A DNA stretch of 64,000 nucleotides. Source: Psettodes erumei. Lineage: Eukaryota; Chordata; Actinopteri; Pleuronectiformes; Psettodidae. How positions within the stretch are numbered: position 1 is the first letter of the stretch; every line of letters begins with the position of its first letter. The position numbers and the translations under genes were made by a program. Shown here piece by piece: positions 48,030 through 60,545 of the stretch. The stretch covers positions 282,501 to 346,500 of the forward strand of contig JAFBJZ010000591.1 in NCBI GenBank assembly GCA_016785225.1. Direction: 5' to 3'. The notes below the pieces were generated by a model, which had not been told where the DNA came from, did not search any database, and saw nothing but the letters and a program-made list of their open reading frames with translations.

Positions 48030-48260
48030 TGTTGTGGATTCAGCGTGGAAAAACAAATATCCGAGAGAAAGAACGGGAAGTCCAGGTCGAACGCCAGTAA
48101 AGATTAACGGCGCAGGGAAGCTAATTACGATAACTGTAAATTATTTTTCTATGACACGGGCGAGCGTGATGATAAAACTGCTGCAGGAGCTGCTGAATTC
48201 ATTCCAGACGCGATGAAAAATGCAATGGCATGAATTATGGAAGCCATAACAATATCGTGG
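48030..48260. promoter_or_regulatory. enhancer-like block
   Basis: It contains GTAAAGATTAACGG, GCTAATTACGATAAC, GTAAATTATTTTTC and GAATTATGGAAGCC. Complex and repeat-free, it lies right after a 54-base CA array. Candidate conserved element only. Confidence 0.35.
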
Positions 48261-48584
48261 CACCGATATCAATATTTACACGACAGGAATCCCAGATCTT
48301 GGGAAACCCTTCCTCTTCATCTCGACTGGTTTATCGAAAAACTCACAGGATGCCTCTTCTCTCCCCCCCAACGTCCACGTAGAATCAATAATATTAATAA
48401 CAATAATAATAATAATAATATATGGAAAGGGTGTAAAATCCAGTCACATCCTTGTTTCACTTATTGATTAAGATGCTTTTGCAGTTTGTGTCTGGAAGAA
48501 CCTGAACGCTTTGACAGAACCATGAGACTGATATTCAATAGGAAATTAAACTTTAACTCCTATTATGGGCAGACGTTTCCGTCT

Positions 48585-48655
<71 letters not shown>

Positions 48656-48884
48656 TACCCTCGCTGTATCGTTTGTGTCAAGCTCCACGTTAAATATGCG
48701 ATTTCAATTCATATCAATAATGTAGCACGCGCCCGCCATTTAAATATTCATCCCGCGTTTACACAGACAGTATCAGCCGAGTAAAGTTAACACGAGTCAC
48801 ATATACTGTTAAAATTAAATAGTGATAATAACAATAATGAAAGACGTTTAATCTCTTCATCCCACCAGAACCTGTAACCGCATC

Positions 48885-49030
48885 TTTATTTAATGCGCGC
48901 GGGAGCGGCGGGGCGGGGCGGGGCGGGGGGCGGGGACTCCGTTACAGACACGGTGCGCGTGCACACGCCGTTACAGAAACGCACGAGCAGACGGTTGACA
49001 CACGCATGCTCGGACTGTGACCTGCGGTAA
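48885..49030. promoter_or_regulatory. Sp1/G-quadruplex tract in a small CpG-rich island
   Basis: Five G runs of four to six bases separated by single C (48910-48935) give repeated GGGGCGGGG Sp1 boxes and meet the usual four-run G-quadruplex rule. The surrounding 150 bases are CpG-rich. I see no gene beginning here on either strand. It abuts the longest CA array in the window. Confidence 0.55.
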
Positions 49031-49037
49031 ACTAAAC

Positions 49038-49158
<121 letters not shown>

Positions 49159-50565
49159 AGGCGCAGGCCTGCTGGCTGTTCACCACTGACTTTTTAATCT
49201 TGTATCGACAGGTGAAACATGGAGGAATCAATAAACGCGATCTGCCGTAATTATGTCCAAATAAGAAAAAGAAAATAAAAATTAATCTGCTGAACGAAAT
49301 GAAAATGAGAAATATTTAAATAAAGCCAATTAAGTGTTAAAATATTTAAAAGACGAGCTTTTGTTTTTCCTTCAAATCAAACATTAAATAAATATAAAAT
49401 CTTATATTAATTACTTGCTTTTTAAAAGTTGGGCTTTCTCTCCCAACACGCGGGTTCACCAGAGTTTCCACAAACCCATCCAGCAGAACCAATCCGCTGT
49501 TTAAAAAAAAAAAAAAAAAAAACTGACTGGAAAGAAACACGATATACTAAATACGAATTTCCACTTAATTCAGAGAAGTGCGTTCAAAGAGTGAAGGCGC
49601 CGGTTTGGGCTCCTCTAATCATGTCTCATCAATAATGCATCTTTGAAAACTGACAGGATGCCCGAACCGCGGAGCGCGCCTGCAACACGCAGCCCCGCTT
49701 CTCGGACGGACACCGGCTAAACTTGGGCGTTTAGTTACAGTACAATTTTAATGAAATTAAATTTATTGACGGGGAGGAGAGGAGATGAGAGTTCTGGTTT
49801 CAACTTGACGAAACGCTGCGAAACTGCGATCTGAGCCCAAGTTCCTGCACGTTATTAACCAACCACAAACCCAAATTAAGTTTATTTTATATTAGATTTA
49901 CAATTTTCTAATCCTCATGGGTGTATGAGCAAATAAACTGTGACACGGTTACTATTTTATAAAAAATATATATATATATATATGTCGGAATTAATGCACT
50001 AAATAAATAGTTCCCATTAATTATTTTGTTCTGTGAATGTATATATATATATATATATTTTTTTAATGTGAGTGTAATTAGTAATTAAAATAAGACCTCC
50101 CTGCATTTTGCATCATGACTGACAGCTGGAGGACAGACACTGAAGGTGTACAGTAACATATGTGGAAAATCAACATGTGTAGTAAACAAATTATAAGATG
50201 GTGAGAAGCATGTTGTTTATATGGCATAATGCAAAAAAAAAATCAAATTCAAGCATCCTGGTAAATGAAGTCACGTTATTAGTTACGAATGTAAGAAAAC
50301 ATACACAGATTTTTTTGCTTTTATTAGTGGTTCTGCGCCACTCCAGATTATCAGTGGACCTCTGTGTTTTTTTTTTTTTATTTTTAGCACAAACACCACA
50401 CACCAATACACTGAGAAAAAAAAAATGCAAAATAGGCTGCATGGGATGAAAAACTCAGAATTGGGCTGCTGGGCCACTTTGATTAAAAAGCAAACTCATC
50501 TTCTCAGCAGTCCCTTTCAAATCCAACAAACGGACAGAAACAAACTGACAGAGAAACCAATAATT

Positions 50566-50566
<1 letters not shown>

Positions 50567-50630
<64 letters not shown>
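50567..50630. repeat. (GT)32 microsatellite
   Basis: Perfect 64-base GT run, followed by a GGCTGGATGGATGCGTGGAT tract. Confidence 0.98.
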
Positions 50631-50632
<2 letters not shown>

Positions 50633-50784
50633 AGGCTGGATGGATGCGTGGATAGCTGTGTGTACGGTTGGTTGGGGCTCGTGTTTGGGGATTCGCTCCT
50701 TGTGGACCGAGTTGCTTTATTTCTCTGCCCTATATATCTGTCCGCCTTCAATCTCTCTCCCTTTCCCTCTCTGCTCTGGAGGCG

Positions 50785-50809
50785 GCTGCTGCTGCTGCTG
50801 CTGCTGCTG
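50785..50809. repeat. (CTG)8 trinucleotide repeat
   Basis: Eight CTG/GCT units in a non-coding context. Confidence 0.95.
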
Positions 50810-51535
50810 AAGGGATGTATGAAGCGCTACTTTCTTGTCTAGGTGATGAATAATGCAGGGCTCGGAGGCCAGCAAGTTTCCAGTTAAATACCAATTTGCT
50901 TAACCAGTGTTTCCAGCCTCTGCCAGCTCCACTCAGGGTAGCGGGGAGCAGTGCAGGCCTTTGGTAATTAAAGAAAAGATCTATATCTTGAGGGGGGGGG
51001 GGGGGTGAGAAAAAAACTTTCTCACCCTGTACATGGTCAGCAAAGGGTCACCCCCGTGTGAACTCCCACGCACCTGGTTTTATTTATGAGGCTGAAATTT
51101 AAAGAAAATCAACAAAGTAGACAGAGAAAGAAGCTGCCGAGATGGAGTTTGTGGGCTTTTTTTGATCAGTAAAACTATCAGCACTGCTACTTCTTCATAA
51201 AATAGGGTGTATATATTTACTGCACTTACTGTATGTACCTATACATGCAACTGATGAAAGTTTTCTCTGACAGAATGTGATTCTAAGTTATCACGAGGGA
51301 CTGGAATTAAGACGACGAGGGTTTAAATTTATGCCACATACACAGAGACAAACAAACTGCAGTTGATTGACGTTTATCCTCACAAACTTTCAGCTTTGAG
51401 GTACGTATAAGATAACACCATTATTCTGATTGGAAGTTTGATGTCAGGGGGATTAAGTGAAAACACCTGTGCAGGTGCAACATGGTTGACATTTAGCCAG
51501 CAACAACCCCAACAAGCAAAATGCCATCTCCACCA

Positions 51536-52112
51536 ACCTCTTACACACACACAAACATAAATCAGCAAAAAACACACAATACAGCAATATTTGATATTTC
51601 CCACAGTCGCACAGTACACAGTGACATTGCAAAATCACGACAACATGAATTCAAGGTTCATTCAGACTCAATGCATCAAAATCACTATTTACAAAAAGTT
51701 CTGTCCAAGCTAGCCTGCTTGGTTTGTCACGTCACATCATTTTCAGATAAGAACAACAACACAACAAACCTCTTAAGCCACCAGCACACAGCAAAAGAGG
51801 AAAACACTGCAATACTCAAAATTCCCCACAGTGCAGAGACATTGCAAAATCAAAACAAGTCAAACCCAGAGTCATTGCATCAAAATCACTATTTAAAAAG
51901 TTCTGTCCAAGCTAGCTAGCTTGGTTTGTCACATCATTTCCAGAAAAAGCCAAACAACCGAGGTGGTAGCTCAACACACCTCTTACACCACCAGCACACA
52001 CCAAAAACAATAACAACAGCCATCATTTCCCAACAGCGCAGAGACAAAAACCACAGCGACTCAAACCCAGAGTCGAAGTCAACTGTTTTCCAAGCTAGCT
52101 GGCTAGCTCGTC
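51536..52112. repeat. three-unit diverged tandem array
   Basis: Unit A starts at 51536 (ACCTCTTAC), unit B at 51768 (ACCTCTTAAG) and unit C at 51978 (ACCTCTTACACCACC), giving periods of 232 and 210 bases, with unit C running about 135 bases. A and B share GACATTGCAAAATCA, GCATCAAAATCACTATTTA, AGTTCTGTCCAAGCTAGC and TTGGTTTGTCAC in order. C shares CACCACCAGCACACA, CAAACCCAGAGTC and CCAAGCTAGCTGG-like words. There is no conserved reading frame. It ends about 100 bases before a CpG-rich promoter-like segment. Confidence 0.85.
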
Positions 52113-52199
52113 ATGTAGCCGTAGCCGACATTCAGACAGTGATACCTCCCGTTAGCATACATGCTACAAAGTGTGTGCCGGTATTACCGGCCCTACCTG

Positions 52200-52640
52200 C
52201 CGTTTCCAGTCAGACGTGGGCGCGAGCTCCGGGAACAGTCGGTGAGCGGAAGACCGAAGCAAATGTCCAGAAGTGGAACCGGGAGATACGTGACCAGCGG
52301 CGGCGGACGAGTGAAACGGAGGACTTGTTGACAGACGCGCTAACGATGACAAACAAACCGGAGCGGACTGCGCGAGTCGACTTGTCAGTTCGCGCCGTTT
52401 CAATGTCAGCCAATCGGCGATCTCGTGGTGCGCATGCGCAGTAGGAGGGCTGCGTAATTTAATAGGAAGAAAAAAATTGGGGCCGTCCGCTCCTTGTCGT
52501 GTGAATAATGGCGGTTGTGTAGCGTGAGAGAAAGCGTAACGGCGAGCGAAGTGTTTTCTGCGTTGACACATTTGTCGTAAGGACAAATTGCGGCATTTAA
52601 GGCGCGTCAGAGGCAGAACGGAGACGCGAGTGCGCGCTTT
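52200..52640. promoter_or_regulatory. orphan CpG-rich promoter-like segment (CCAAT, NRF1, YY1-like)
   Basis: It contains a CCAAT box (52410-52414), the full palindromic NRF1 site TGCGCATGCGCA (52429-52440) and a YY1-like AATGGCGG (52507-52514), within CpG-rich sequence surrounded by AT-rich DNA. This trio is the usual make-up of ubiquitous, often bidirectional, TATA-less promoters. I cannot name a gene on either side. A weak clue on the plus strand is an ATG at 52992 followed by a THAP-like MPRLCAAIGC. Confidence 0.6.
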
Positions 52641-53760
52641 GAATCATTTCCTGTATTCGAGTCACGTGGGTGTCGCCACTGCCTGTCACACATGATAAAC
52701 TGGCATAGTCCTTTATTAGCAGTGGAAATGGACAGTGGCAAAAAGGAAAAAAAAGTGGAACAATGTCAAACAAAAAACAGCCAAATGCATACACAGTATA
52801 CAGAAACATATAGTATGTACAATACAGAGTACAGGGTATGCAATACAGGAAGGAAATGCGCAATACTTAAGCATGTTGTGGGTGTTTCCATCCACTTTGG
52901 CAGAAATGGACATGAAGTGAGGCGCAAATATCTACTGTATTGTGTATTTTTTTTTCTCACAGACAAGCAATAATCCACCAGTTTAGTGTGAATGCCTCGG
53001 CTTTGTGCAGCAATAGGCTGTGTCCTTTCTTTTGTAAAGGACACACACTTAAGGAATGAATTAGTTATTAATATTAGCAAAAGTGTGTACCAATACATAT
53101 CACTGGTACAGCTAAAATATCTGATAGGAGCTTTCCCACACAATAAACGAGTATAGTTTTATTTGCTTAAACTTAATTAAACCTTAACAACACAGGTTAC
53201 AAAGCAGATATATAAAATGTTTTTTTTAAGCTGTTATTATATTATTATGAGTCTTTTTGCAGTATACCGACCACAAAAAAACACATTTTTTTGTCATGTA
53301 GGTATGAGGTCTGAGATTTTCTTTCTGTCTCGTCTGTGAGAATGTGTGTGTCAGCGATGGCATCAAACACAGGCAGCGCTGGTTCGACACACCTGCGAGA
53401 TGTCAGGAAAACAAGCCACGCAAAGACGATCCTGAAAACGGTAAGAAGTTTGATTTGTTGTCTCTCTTCATAGATTTTTTTTTTTTTTTTACACATAGAG
53501 TAAATAAAGTAACTGAGCTGCTCACAACAGGAGGACCGGCCGATAACCAGCCGCCTCTACCTTTAGTCTTTGAATGAGAAACATGGGAAACTTATTTAGC
53601 TCTTTTTTAAGCTCTAGTTGTGTAGCATGGGTTCGGTGTTTGTTCCAACTGCTCTCAGGTCTGTTTGGTTCATGGTCTGCTGTTTTTGTGAATGAGGCAG
53701 CTGGACTTTTTGGGGTTTTTTTTGGTTGGTTTGGTTCCGGTTAGACATTCACTAAACTGA
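52641..53760. other. possible transcript downstream of the orphan promoter, no gene recognised
   Basis: AT-rich sequence with TATAC-rich DNA (52785-52845). Bases 53344-53441 form an exon-like plus-strand stretch with charged codons that ends at AACG|GTAAGA. No domain is recognisable. Whether any of this is transcribed or spliced cannot be told from the sequence. Confidence 0.3.
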
Positions 53761-53776
53761 GGCCTCATCTCGCCGT

Positions 53777-53817
53777 CGTGTGACCTCCCGTCATGTGACC
53801 TCCCGTCATGTGACTGG
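53777..53817. repeat. short 15-base tandem repeat with TCATGTGAC words
   Basis: Two and a half copies of GTGACCTCCCGTCAT. The repeat creates two TCATGTGAC words, which resemble MiT/TFE E-boxes. Confidence 0.7.
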
Positions 53818-54129
53818 ATGTAACAGATGCCGTTGCATGGAGGTGGGGGGGGGTGGGCAGTGAGGTCAGCATCCCCACAGCTCCCGCTTCACAAACAAGC
53901 AGCGGGAGCCTGAATGTCAGGTCGGACGTCAAGCGGAGTCCCCGCTGAGTCCCCGGCAGCTCCCGCTTCCTTCCGGGGGGCGGATTAGAGCCGGAACACG
54001 GCTCTGCACCGCGCGTAATGACCGCCCACGGCCTCCGGGTCGCCCCGCACACCCTCCTCCTCCTCCTCCTCCTCCTCCTCCTCCTCCTGCTCTCAGTAAT
54101 CAGCTCACCGAGGCGAGATGCAGAACAGA

Positions 54130-54300
54130 ATCTCGAAAAAGTAAACACTGCCTCTCCGTTCCCTCGCCAATTGTTATTCATAGAGCAGATAAATATTTAA
54201 TTCCATCTAAGGATACCTTTTGTTAACAGAATTACCGTACAAGCCTTGCAGCCCGTAAATCCCACAATGAATTCAAATTCTGTTTTCGTTTCTCCGCTCG
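54130..54300. promoter_or_regulatory. enhancer-like block
   Basis: It contains AATTGTTATTCATAGAGC, AAATATTTAATTCC, TTGTTAACAGAATTACCG and CACAATGAATTCAAATTC. Repeat-free and AT-rich between CpG-rich flanks. Candidate conserved element. Confidence 0.35.
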
Positions 54301-54350
54301 TGTGCGGGTTCACTCCTCGGGCTGCCGAACGCGTGTGCGGTGGCGCCGGC

Positions 54351-54620
54351 GTTAGGAGGCGCGAGGAGCGGCGGAAGGAGGAGGAAGATGCGGTTGATAG
54401 AGGAGAGGGGAGGAGGAGAAAATGATGGAGAACGAGGTGAAAAGTGTGAGGTGGAGGGAGCGAGGACAGGAGGTGGACGAGGGGAAAAAAAAGGAGGTGG
54501 ACGACGCGGAGTTAAGAGGAAGGGAGGAGGAGAAGTGATGGAAGAGGACGGGAGTCTGGTGAAGGAGGGGAGAGAAGACGGAGGAGAAACGTGAAAATGA
54601 GAGCGTGAGAGGAGGAGGCG
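54351..54620. repeat. polypurine tract, about 270 bases
   Basis: The plus strand is almost all A and G, with GGAGGA and GAAGAG motifs. Glu/Arg/Gly-rich reading frames here are composition artefacts. It mirrors the polypyrimidine tract at 27340-27590. Confidence 0.9.
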
Positions 54621-55619
54621 CAGCGGGCTGCATTGATCCGCAGCTTGAAAAGACTCGCTCGTACGTCTTTGTGTTCCTCGCGAGCCATAAATAATGGATT
54701 GATGAGTTCTGATGAGAACATTAACATCAGGAGGAACTTAATGAGCACGGCGATCTGACGGACCCAAACAAAAAAAAAGAGAGAGAGAGAGAAAAAGACG
54801 TCTATTGATTGCAAAACAAAGTCGGCCGCTTTGATTCCCGACGAGTCAATTTTTATTTTTTTTTTCCTCCTCGTTTTCAGCCGACACGTTTGTTTGGTCA
54901 GCCGCCGGAGATTAAGACCTGTTGAGGCCACTGTTGGAGACGGCCCGAAGACTGTGGGCTCGCCATTAAAGTTTAATCAGCCTCGCTCGGTGTTGATAAT
55001 AACCCACACACACACACACACACACTCTCTTTTTTAATGAAAGTCTTTTTTTTTTTCTTTAATATAATTCCCCCAAGCGGGACTGAACGGATTGTGGGGA
55101 AAGAGGGTACGTGTTTCTCTCGCAGCAAAAAGGTTTCAATTGGGGCTCTTTAGCTTCTAATAATATCCCCACGGTTAACGGATCAAATCAAATAGAATGA
55201 CGAGTCTTTGATTTACGTCCCGAACATCAAACCGAACGGCGCGTGTTCCAGAGAAGCGCGTTTGACTGGTTCCTTTGGTCAAAAATAATATCCCCGGCCC
55301 CGATCCAGGAGCTTTTGAATTAGCGTGATCACAAAGATTTCGACGGCGCCAAGGCCGCGCTGACGAACATCGTCCCGCGCGCGCCGCGTACGCTCGTTCG
55401 ACAGATGATTTCGGAGGATGAATACGGTTTATCGCGACTTGTGTTCAGTCGTCCCGTTAGCGAACAGCTGGGATAAAAGCTCCGCGGGCCAGGACTTCCT
55501 TTTAAGGAGCGTAAACGACGGCGGTTTGTACGATCGCGTTCGCGGCGACCGTTTTAAAATTCTGTACACCGACGGGCGGAGGAATCACTCGAAGCGTTCG
55601 GGGGTGGGGGGGGGGTATG

Positions 55620-55865
55620 TATGTACGTCAGATTTAATATTAATAGCTTTTATTAGCTTAATACACGCTTGCATATTCATGATGGGTCACCTAATGGAAA
55701 GGAGTGTGGGGGCTCCCCGCAGGAAAACGTTTCTGCTCATTCCAGGAGCCGATGTATTTCCCGGTCATGAAATATTAAGAGATGAAGGGATTCTCAATGA
55801 AAAGCTCTCCCTGAAAATTAAAAGTCTGAAAGATGAAATTAATTCCATCGGATGGACTTTTTTTT
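55620..55865. promoter_or_regulatory. enhancer-like block, strongest on the right side
   Basis: It contains AATATTAATAGCTTTTATTA, GCTTAATACACGC, GCATATTCATGATGGG, CACCTAATGGAAAGG, CATGAAATATTAAG and GATGAAATTAATTCC. This is about 240 bases of complex sequence with no simple repeat. It keeps a long open frame, but no recognisable protein. The TAAT density argues for a conserved noncoding element. Confidence 0.4.
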
Positions 55866-56233
55866 TTTTTTTTCCCAGCGCGCTCCTTTAACCCCTCTCT
55901 GCCCGGGGGAAAGATGTGCTGACCCTGCACCTTTAGAAAAGTTCTGATTCCCGCCGCGAGCTGTCGGAGTTGAAAATATTAAAATAATAATCCTCTAAAT
56001 GTTGTGCTGTTCCTGATTATAATGAAACGCACAGCTCAAACATCCCCCCCCCCCCGACCTTCGTCTGTGCGGTAACGCTCGTCCGCGGCTGATAAAAATT
56101 TCAACACGTTCAATCTTTCTGCTTCTGCAACATGGAAAAAAAACCTGAAAGAGCGTTTTCCTCTGAGTCAGCAGGAAGGGAATAATCCCACACAATGCTC
56201 CGGCGCCGGCGGAGTTTTTAATCTGAGATTCAC

Positions 56234-56246
56234 AGGTCAGAGGTCA
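56234..56246 (+). promoter_or_regulatory. perfect DR1 nuclear-receptor site
   Basis: AGGTCAGAGGTCA, the same core as in the 8198 chain. Confidence 0.45.
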
Positions 56247-59200
56247 AGAACGCCCAGCGCCGCACAGATCTGGTGACTGCGTTTGGGCGTTGGGCGTCGT
56301 GCAGGCGATGTTAAACGCCTTTTAATTTCTACGGCTCCACGGATACATGTTTGAATTTAAACAAAAAACATGTAGCTGCTAATGCTAAGTACCCGCTCCA
56401 GCACCAAACACACAAGCAGATTTAGCGACTAGCCCACAAGGAAACATGCTAACAGGATAGCAGCTGTCTGATGTAAACTTTCACCACGCGAGCTCCTCTT
56501 GGGGCAGGGTGGAGGTGTAGGTGGAGGTTGTTGCCGGTGACGGATGGATGAGAGTCGCAGCAGGGGGGGGCTAACGTCCCCTCTGATTAGCGATGCCGTG
56601 CCGTGAGTGCACTAATGCACCTCGCTATTAGCATGTTTCTCCTGGTTGCCACGGGCGGCGCCGCGCCGCCTCCCCCCGTTTGACGTGTCAGAACGCATAT
56701 CAGTCACGGAGCGCCGTGGCCCGTGGGCTCGGCATCGCTAAGAGCCGGGGAAAGAGAGAGCGTGTTCTTGTCCTCGGTTGAGTTTTATCCCTCTGGAACA
56801 AGGAGGAGGTTTTTCGCGGGGCGAGGTTGCCGCTTCCTCCGGGGGGTTAGTTCAGGGTTAGGGACCGGGTCCCGGACTCGGAGTGGGACGGTTCGGGCTC
56901 AGGAAAGTGTCGACGTTTTGAGACGTACCCCGAGTGATCCCCTTGTTGGGCCTCTTGTGCGAGTCCCCGCTCAGGAAAACGCAGAGAAACATATTTGTTT
57001 CTCCTCCGCTCCGCGACGCCATGCAACATTTATCCGGTCAGGCGGTGCCTGCCATTGTTATCGGTGAATATTTTATATTTTGTGTTCCGAGCGATCCCTC
57101 AAATGAAGTGTTTGTTAAAGGAGCAAAGATGTGCGTTTAAGGGGTTTAACGGGTGCAAGGCGGAGACGGCGACTCCGCTGAGATGTGGCCAAAAGTACGA
57201 AGACGAACTACGTCCGTCGATAACACGGCTCCTGCTTTTGTTTCGCCAACCTTTTTGCGAAGAACCGTCGACTGACTGCGAGCCAGCCCTCGCCGTTAAT
57301 TCAAGGTATGGCTGATGTGAAATCATAAAAAAAAAAAAAAAACCTGGGTGTGCACTTAAACGCTAAGCTGTGCCGGGGTGCAGGAGCCACTACTTAAGAC
57401 CTTTTATGACTCGACGGTGGTGTCAGCCATTTTTTATAGAGCGGTCTGTCGGGGGAAGGAAATAAAACAGACGTCCCGGGATGCCCCCAGCGGAGGGGGT
57501 GCGCGTGGGGAGGGGAAAGATGGGAGGAAAGAAAAAGAGGAGCCCGAAATAAAGTCAAACAAAGTGACGCTGTGCAGAGGAGGTAGAGTAAAGTTGACCG
57601 GGGCCTGTGGAGCTCAATCAATCATGAATAAATAGATAGAGGTAGGGAGGGGGAGAGGAGGAGGAGCAGGAGAATGGGGGGATAGAAAAGCCTGAAGGAG
57701 GTCGGGATGGAGAAAAAAAACAAACCCAGAGCTGGGGATTGATAGAAAGAGAAGGAGAAAGAGGGAGAAACGCCTGAGTGGAGGACGGTGCGGTGGAAAG
57801 CATGAAAGGCCCGGGATAATGAGCGCCGGGCCGAGGAGCCGGCCGTTCAGCAGGATGGGAAAACAAGAGCGTAAAGAAAATCCCCTCAACTTTTCTCAGC
57901 ACCGGCTCCTCCATCCCTCCATCCCTCCTCCTCCTCCTCCTCCTCCTGCTCCCACCTCCTATTATTTTTCTCCCGCGTTGCGCTCTTCTGAAAGTCGCCC
58001 CCAGGCTAGCGGCTCTCCTGGGTGGCTCGCCCCCGAGCAGAGCCCTTGTTCCTCGCGCGCTGGTAATAATTCCAGCCCGTCGAGAAAAAAAAAAAAAAAA
58101 AGGCCTCGGCTTTTAGAGGGATCGACCCGCGCACCTGCTCCTCCGCCGCCGCCGCCGCCGCTCCACGCGCCTCCACGTGCCTCCTCCTCCCCAGCCTCCA
58201 TAACCGCCTCCCGGTTCTTCCCCCTGTCTTTGCAAGAAGAGAAAAAAACCCATGCAGATGCGTAGCCACCTGGCGAGCATCGCTCCTGAGGATCTGGCGA
58301 GGAGACCGAAAGAAGAAGAAGACAAAAGAGAATGAGAGAATTGTTTGTGTGGCGAGGAGGTGCGCGGCTGCGGGAACAAAAACCTGGAGGAAAACAAAAA
58401 AAAAAAAACGAACAGTCACTCGTCTGCGGGCTCATGCATTTTGTACCGTCGTCTTCCGTATGCGGTTTCATGCCCCCGACGTTTTTTTTACTATTTCATC
58501 TCTTACAATCAGCCCTGATCTGCTGCAGTGTGAACAGTCAGCGCTCAGCTGGAGCGAAAACACTTCCACTGTGAAGTGAACATTTTCAGATTAAACTTGC
58601 AGCCACGGGGCGAAAAGCGCTGATAACGCTCGCGCTTTATCTCTTGTAATTTAGAAGAAGCTCGTTTCACCGCCGCTAATCTCAACTCGTAAATATTCCG
58701 TCTGTGTGTTTTTGCGGCGTTTTTTTTTTAAAAAATAAAATCCCGTCGGGTCGACTTGTTCAATCCGCTTTCGCGCCGTTCGTAGCCTCATTGATGGGGA
58801 TTGTGCTCTGCTTGAACGCTGCAAAGTTCCTGCGAGTTGATCATTTCTAAACGAGTGGAAAAAGTTCAAACTGAGCAGAAAGAGGCTGATGAGCGCCGAG
58901 GACGTCCCGCCTTCCATTTTCTTCAGACACGTGGAGCTTGGACCTTGTCGGAGGCGAATAAACCTTCAGTTTCCATCTCAGATAATCCAACGCTACGCCC
59001 GCTCTTTCCTTACAACAGATTATGATTCTCGTGTTGCACGTTGAACGGAGGGATCGCCCGCCATCGCCCGACCGCGGCGCGTCATGTACACCTGTATTGA
59101 TCTCACCTCAGGAAAAACACACGCCCCCCTCCCCCCCGAAACAGGCACGCACCTGCATTTCCACACAGGTGGCAGGGCAGGTGCGCTCCTCTGTCCTGCC

Positions 59201-60439
59201 ATCCGCTGCTGGCAGATCTTTTATTTAGCCGCTGCAGCGAGCGACTCCCGCTCATGAATTATGCAGCCACGGGCCCCTGTAACAAGCTCCAGGCCGACTC
59301 TACACCTTGTGTGTGGCTTAAAATATAGATAAAAGCCGAACAGCCCGCTACAAACACAGGCTTTTTTTTTTTTTTTTTTTCCAAGACAGAAGCGGGCTCG
59401 GCGAGCGGAGAGTCCACGGCAATTAGGCGAGGCTGCGGTGCCGCAGAGCCGGGCCCGCTCGGGATCCCGCCGAGGAGAGGTCCGGGCCGAGGTTGACCGA
59501 GATGTTTGCGGAGGGAAGGCCCGGCGCCGAGCCGAGCTCGACTTATCGACGCGCGGCAGAGCCCAGCTCGTTCATTCGCGCGGAGAGCGGCGACCGAACG
59601 GCAACAGTCGGAGAGCCGGGGCGCGATGAGCTTGAAGTCGACTCCCTCGGCCGGTTTCATAACAAAAGCTTACGCAACTGGCGAGAAGAGAACAGCGTGT
59701 GCCGTGGCTGCTGTAGTCTGCAGACAGAGCGTGAGAGGACGCATCTATATAAAGAGCTGCAGCTTATCATATTTGTTTTCTCCATCATATGTCCATATTA
59801 AGATCTGCGTGCACCTAATAAGTCCTCACCCTCCGGAGGACAAAAGGTGGACTCCCGGTTTGTCTCCAGTCACAGTGTCAGGAACCGGTAAATTAATAAC
59901 TGAACACAAAATCCATTTACTGAAACGTCCAGCTGGTTTTTTCGCTGCACAAGCTGCGGTTGTAGCTTCCAGTTTCCCAGTTTGCACTTGTCCGGTTATG
60001 ACTGGGTCATACCATCAGCGGCGAAATGAAGCATCTCCTTTATTCTTCTTTATTATTTGTTTTTCTTTTCGTTTGAATAAGAAATAAGTTCCAAATGAAC
60101 GTGTTTCGGGTGACCGGAGACATTTTTCGAACAAAAGTAGCACCGACGCGAACGCGCAGATCGAGCGAGCGGGCGTGAAGGGATGACGCGGCTTGTTTAC
60201 CGCTCAACCCAGAAAAAACCCTCGTAAATCAGCAGCTCAATTATTCAAAGTGGAGAGTCGACATGAAACAGCGTCTCGGCGTATGAAAAACACATAACTG
60301 TAATAGCTTCTCTGTGTGCGCTTATGAATTGTTTAAAAACCTCCAACGCTCCTCTCGTATACTGTTTGTAACGCTATCTGCAAAAAAAAAAAAAAAAAAA
60401 CGTGAATGGCACGGTGAATTCAACAGCGAGCATGATATC

Positions 60440-60545
60440 ATACAACGAGCGAGTTATCTATTCATGGCTCCATTAATGAATCATAGCCTCCCTAGACTTT
60501 ATACTCCAGACATGCCCTCTTTGAATATGTCATAAGCGCTTATTC
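60440..60545. promoter_or_regulatory. enhancer-like block with POU4-type sites
   Basis: It contains GTTATCTATTCATGG, TCCATTAATGAATCATAGCC and TTGAATATGTCATAAGC. ATTAATGAATCAT resembles preferred POU4F AT-rich sites. It is complex sequence bounded by a poly(A) run at 60380-60399. Motif-based inference only. Confidence 0.35.

Noticed and set aside
51926..52444. Plus-strand frame of 172 codons with a charged C-terminus
   Set aside because: It begins inside the tandem array and ends within the NRF1 site of a promoter-like segment. The openness follows from base composition.
55418..55891. Plus-strand frame of 157 codons
   Set aside because: It has no recognisable domain, crosses a G run and ends in a poly-T tract. 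The right half looks like a noncoding element.
59506..60087. Plus-strand frame of 193 codons
   Set aside because: The left half is CpG-rich and the right half is AT-rich, with no consistent composition or domain. Chance openness is likely.
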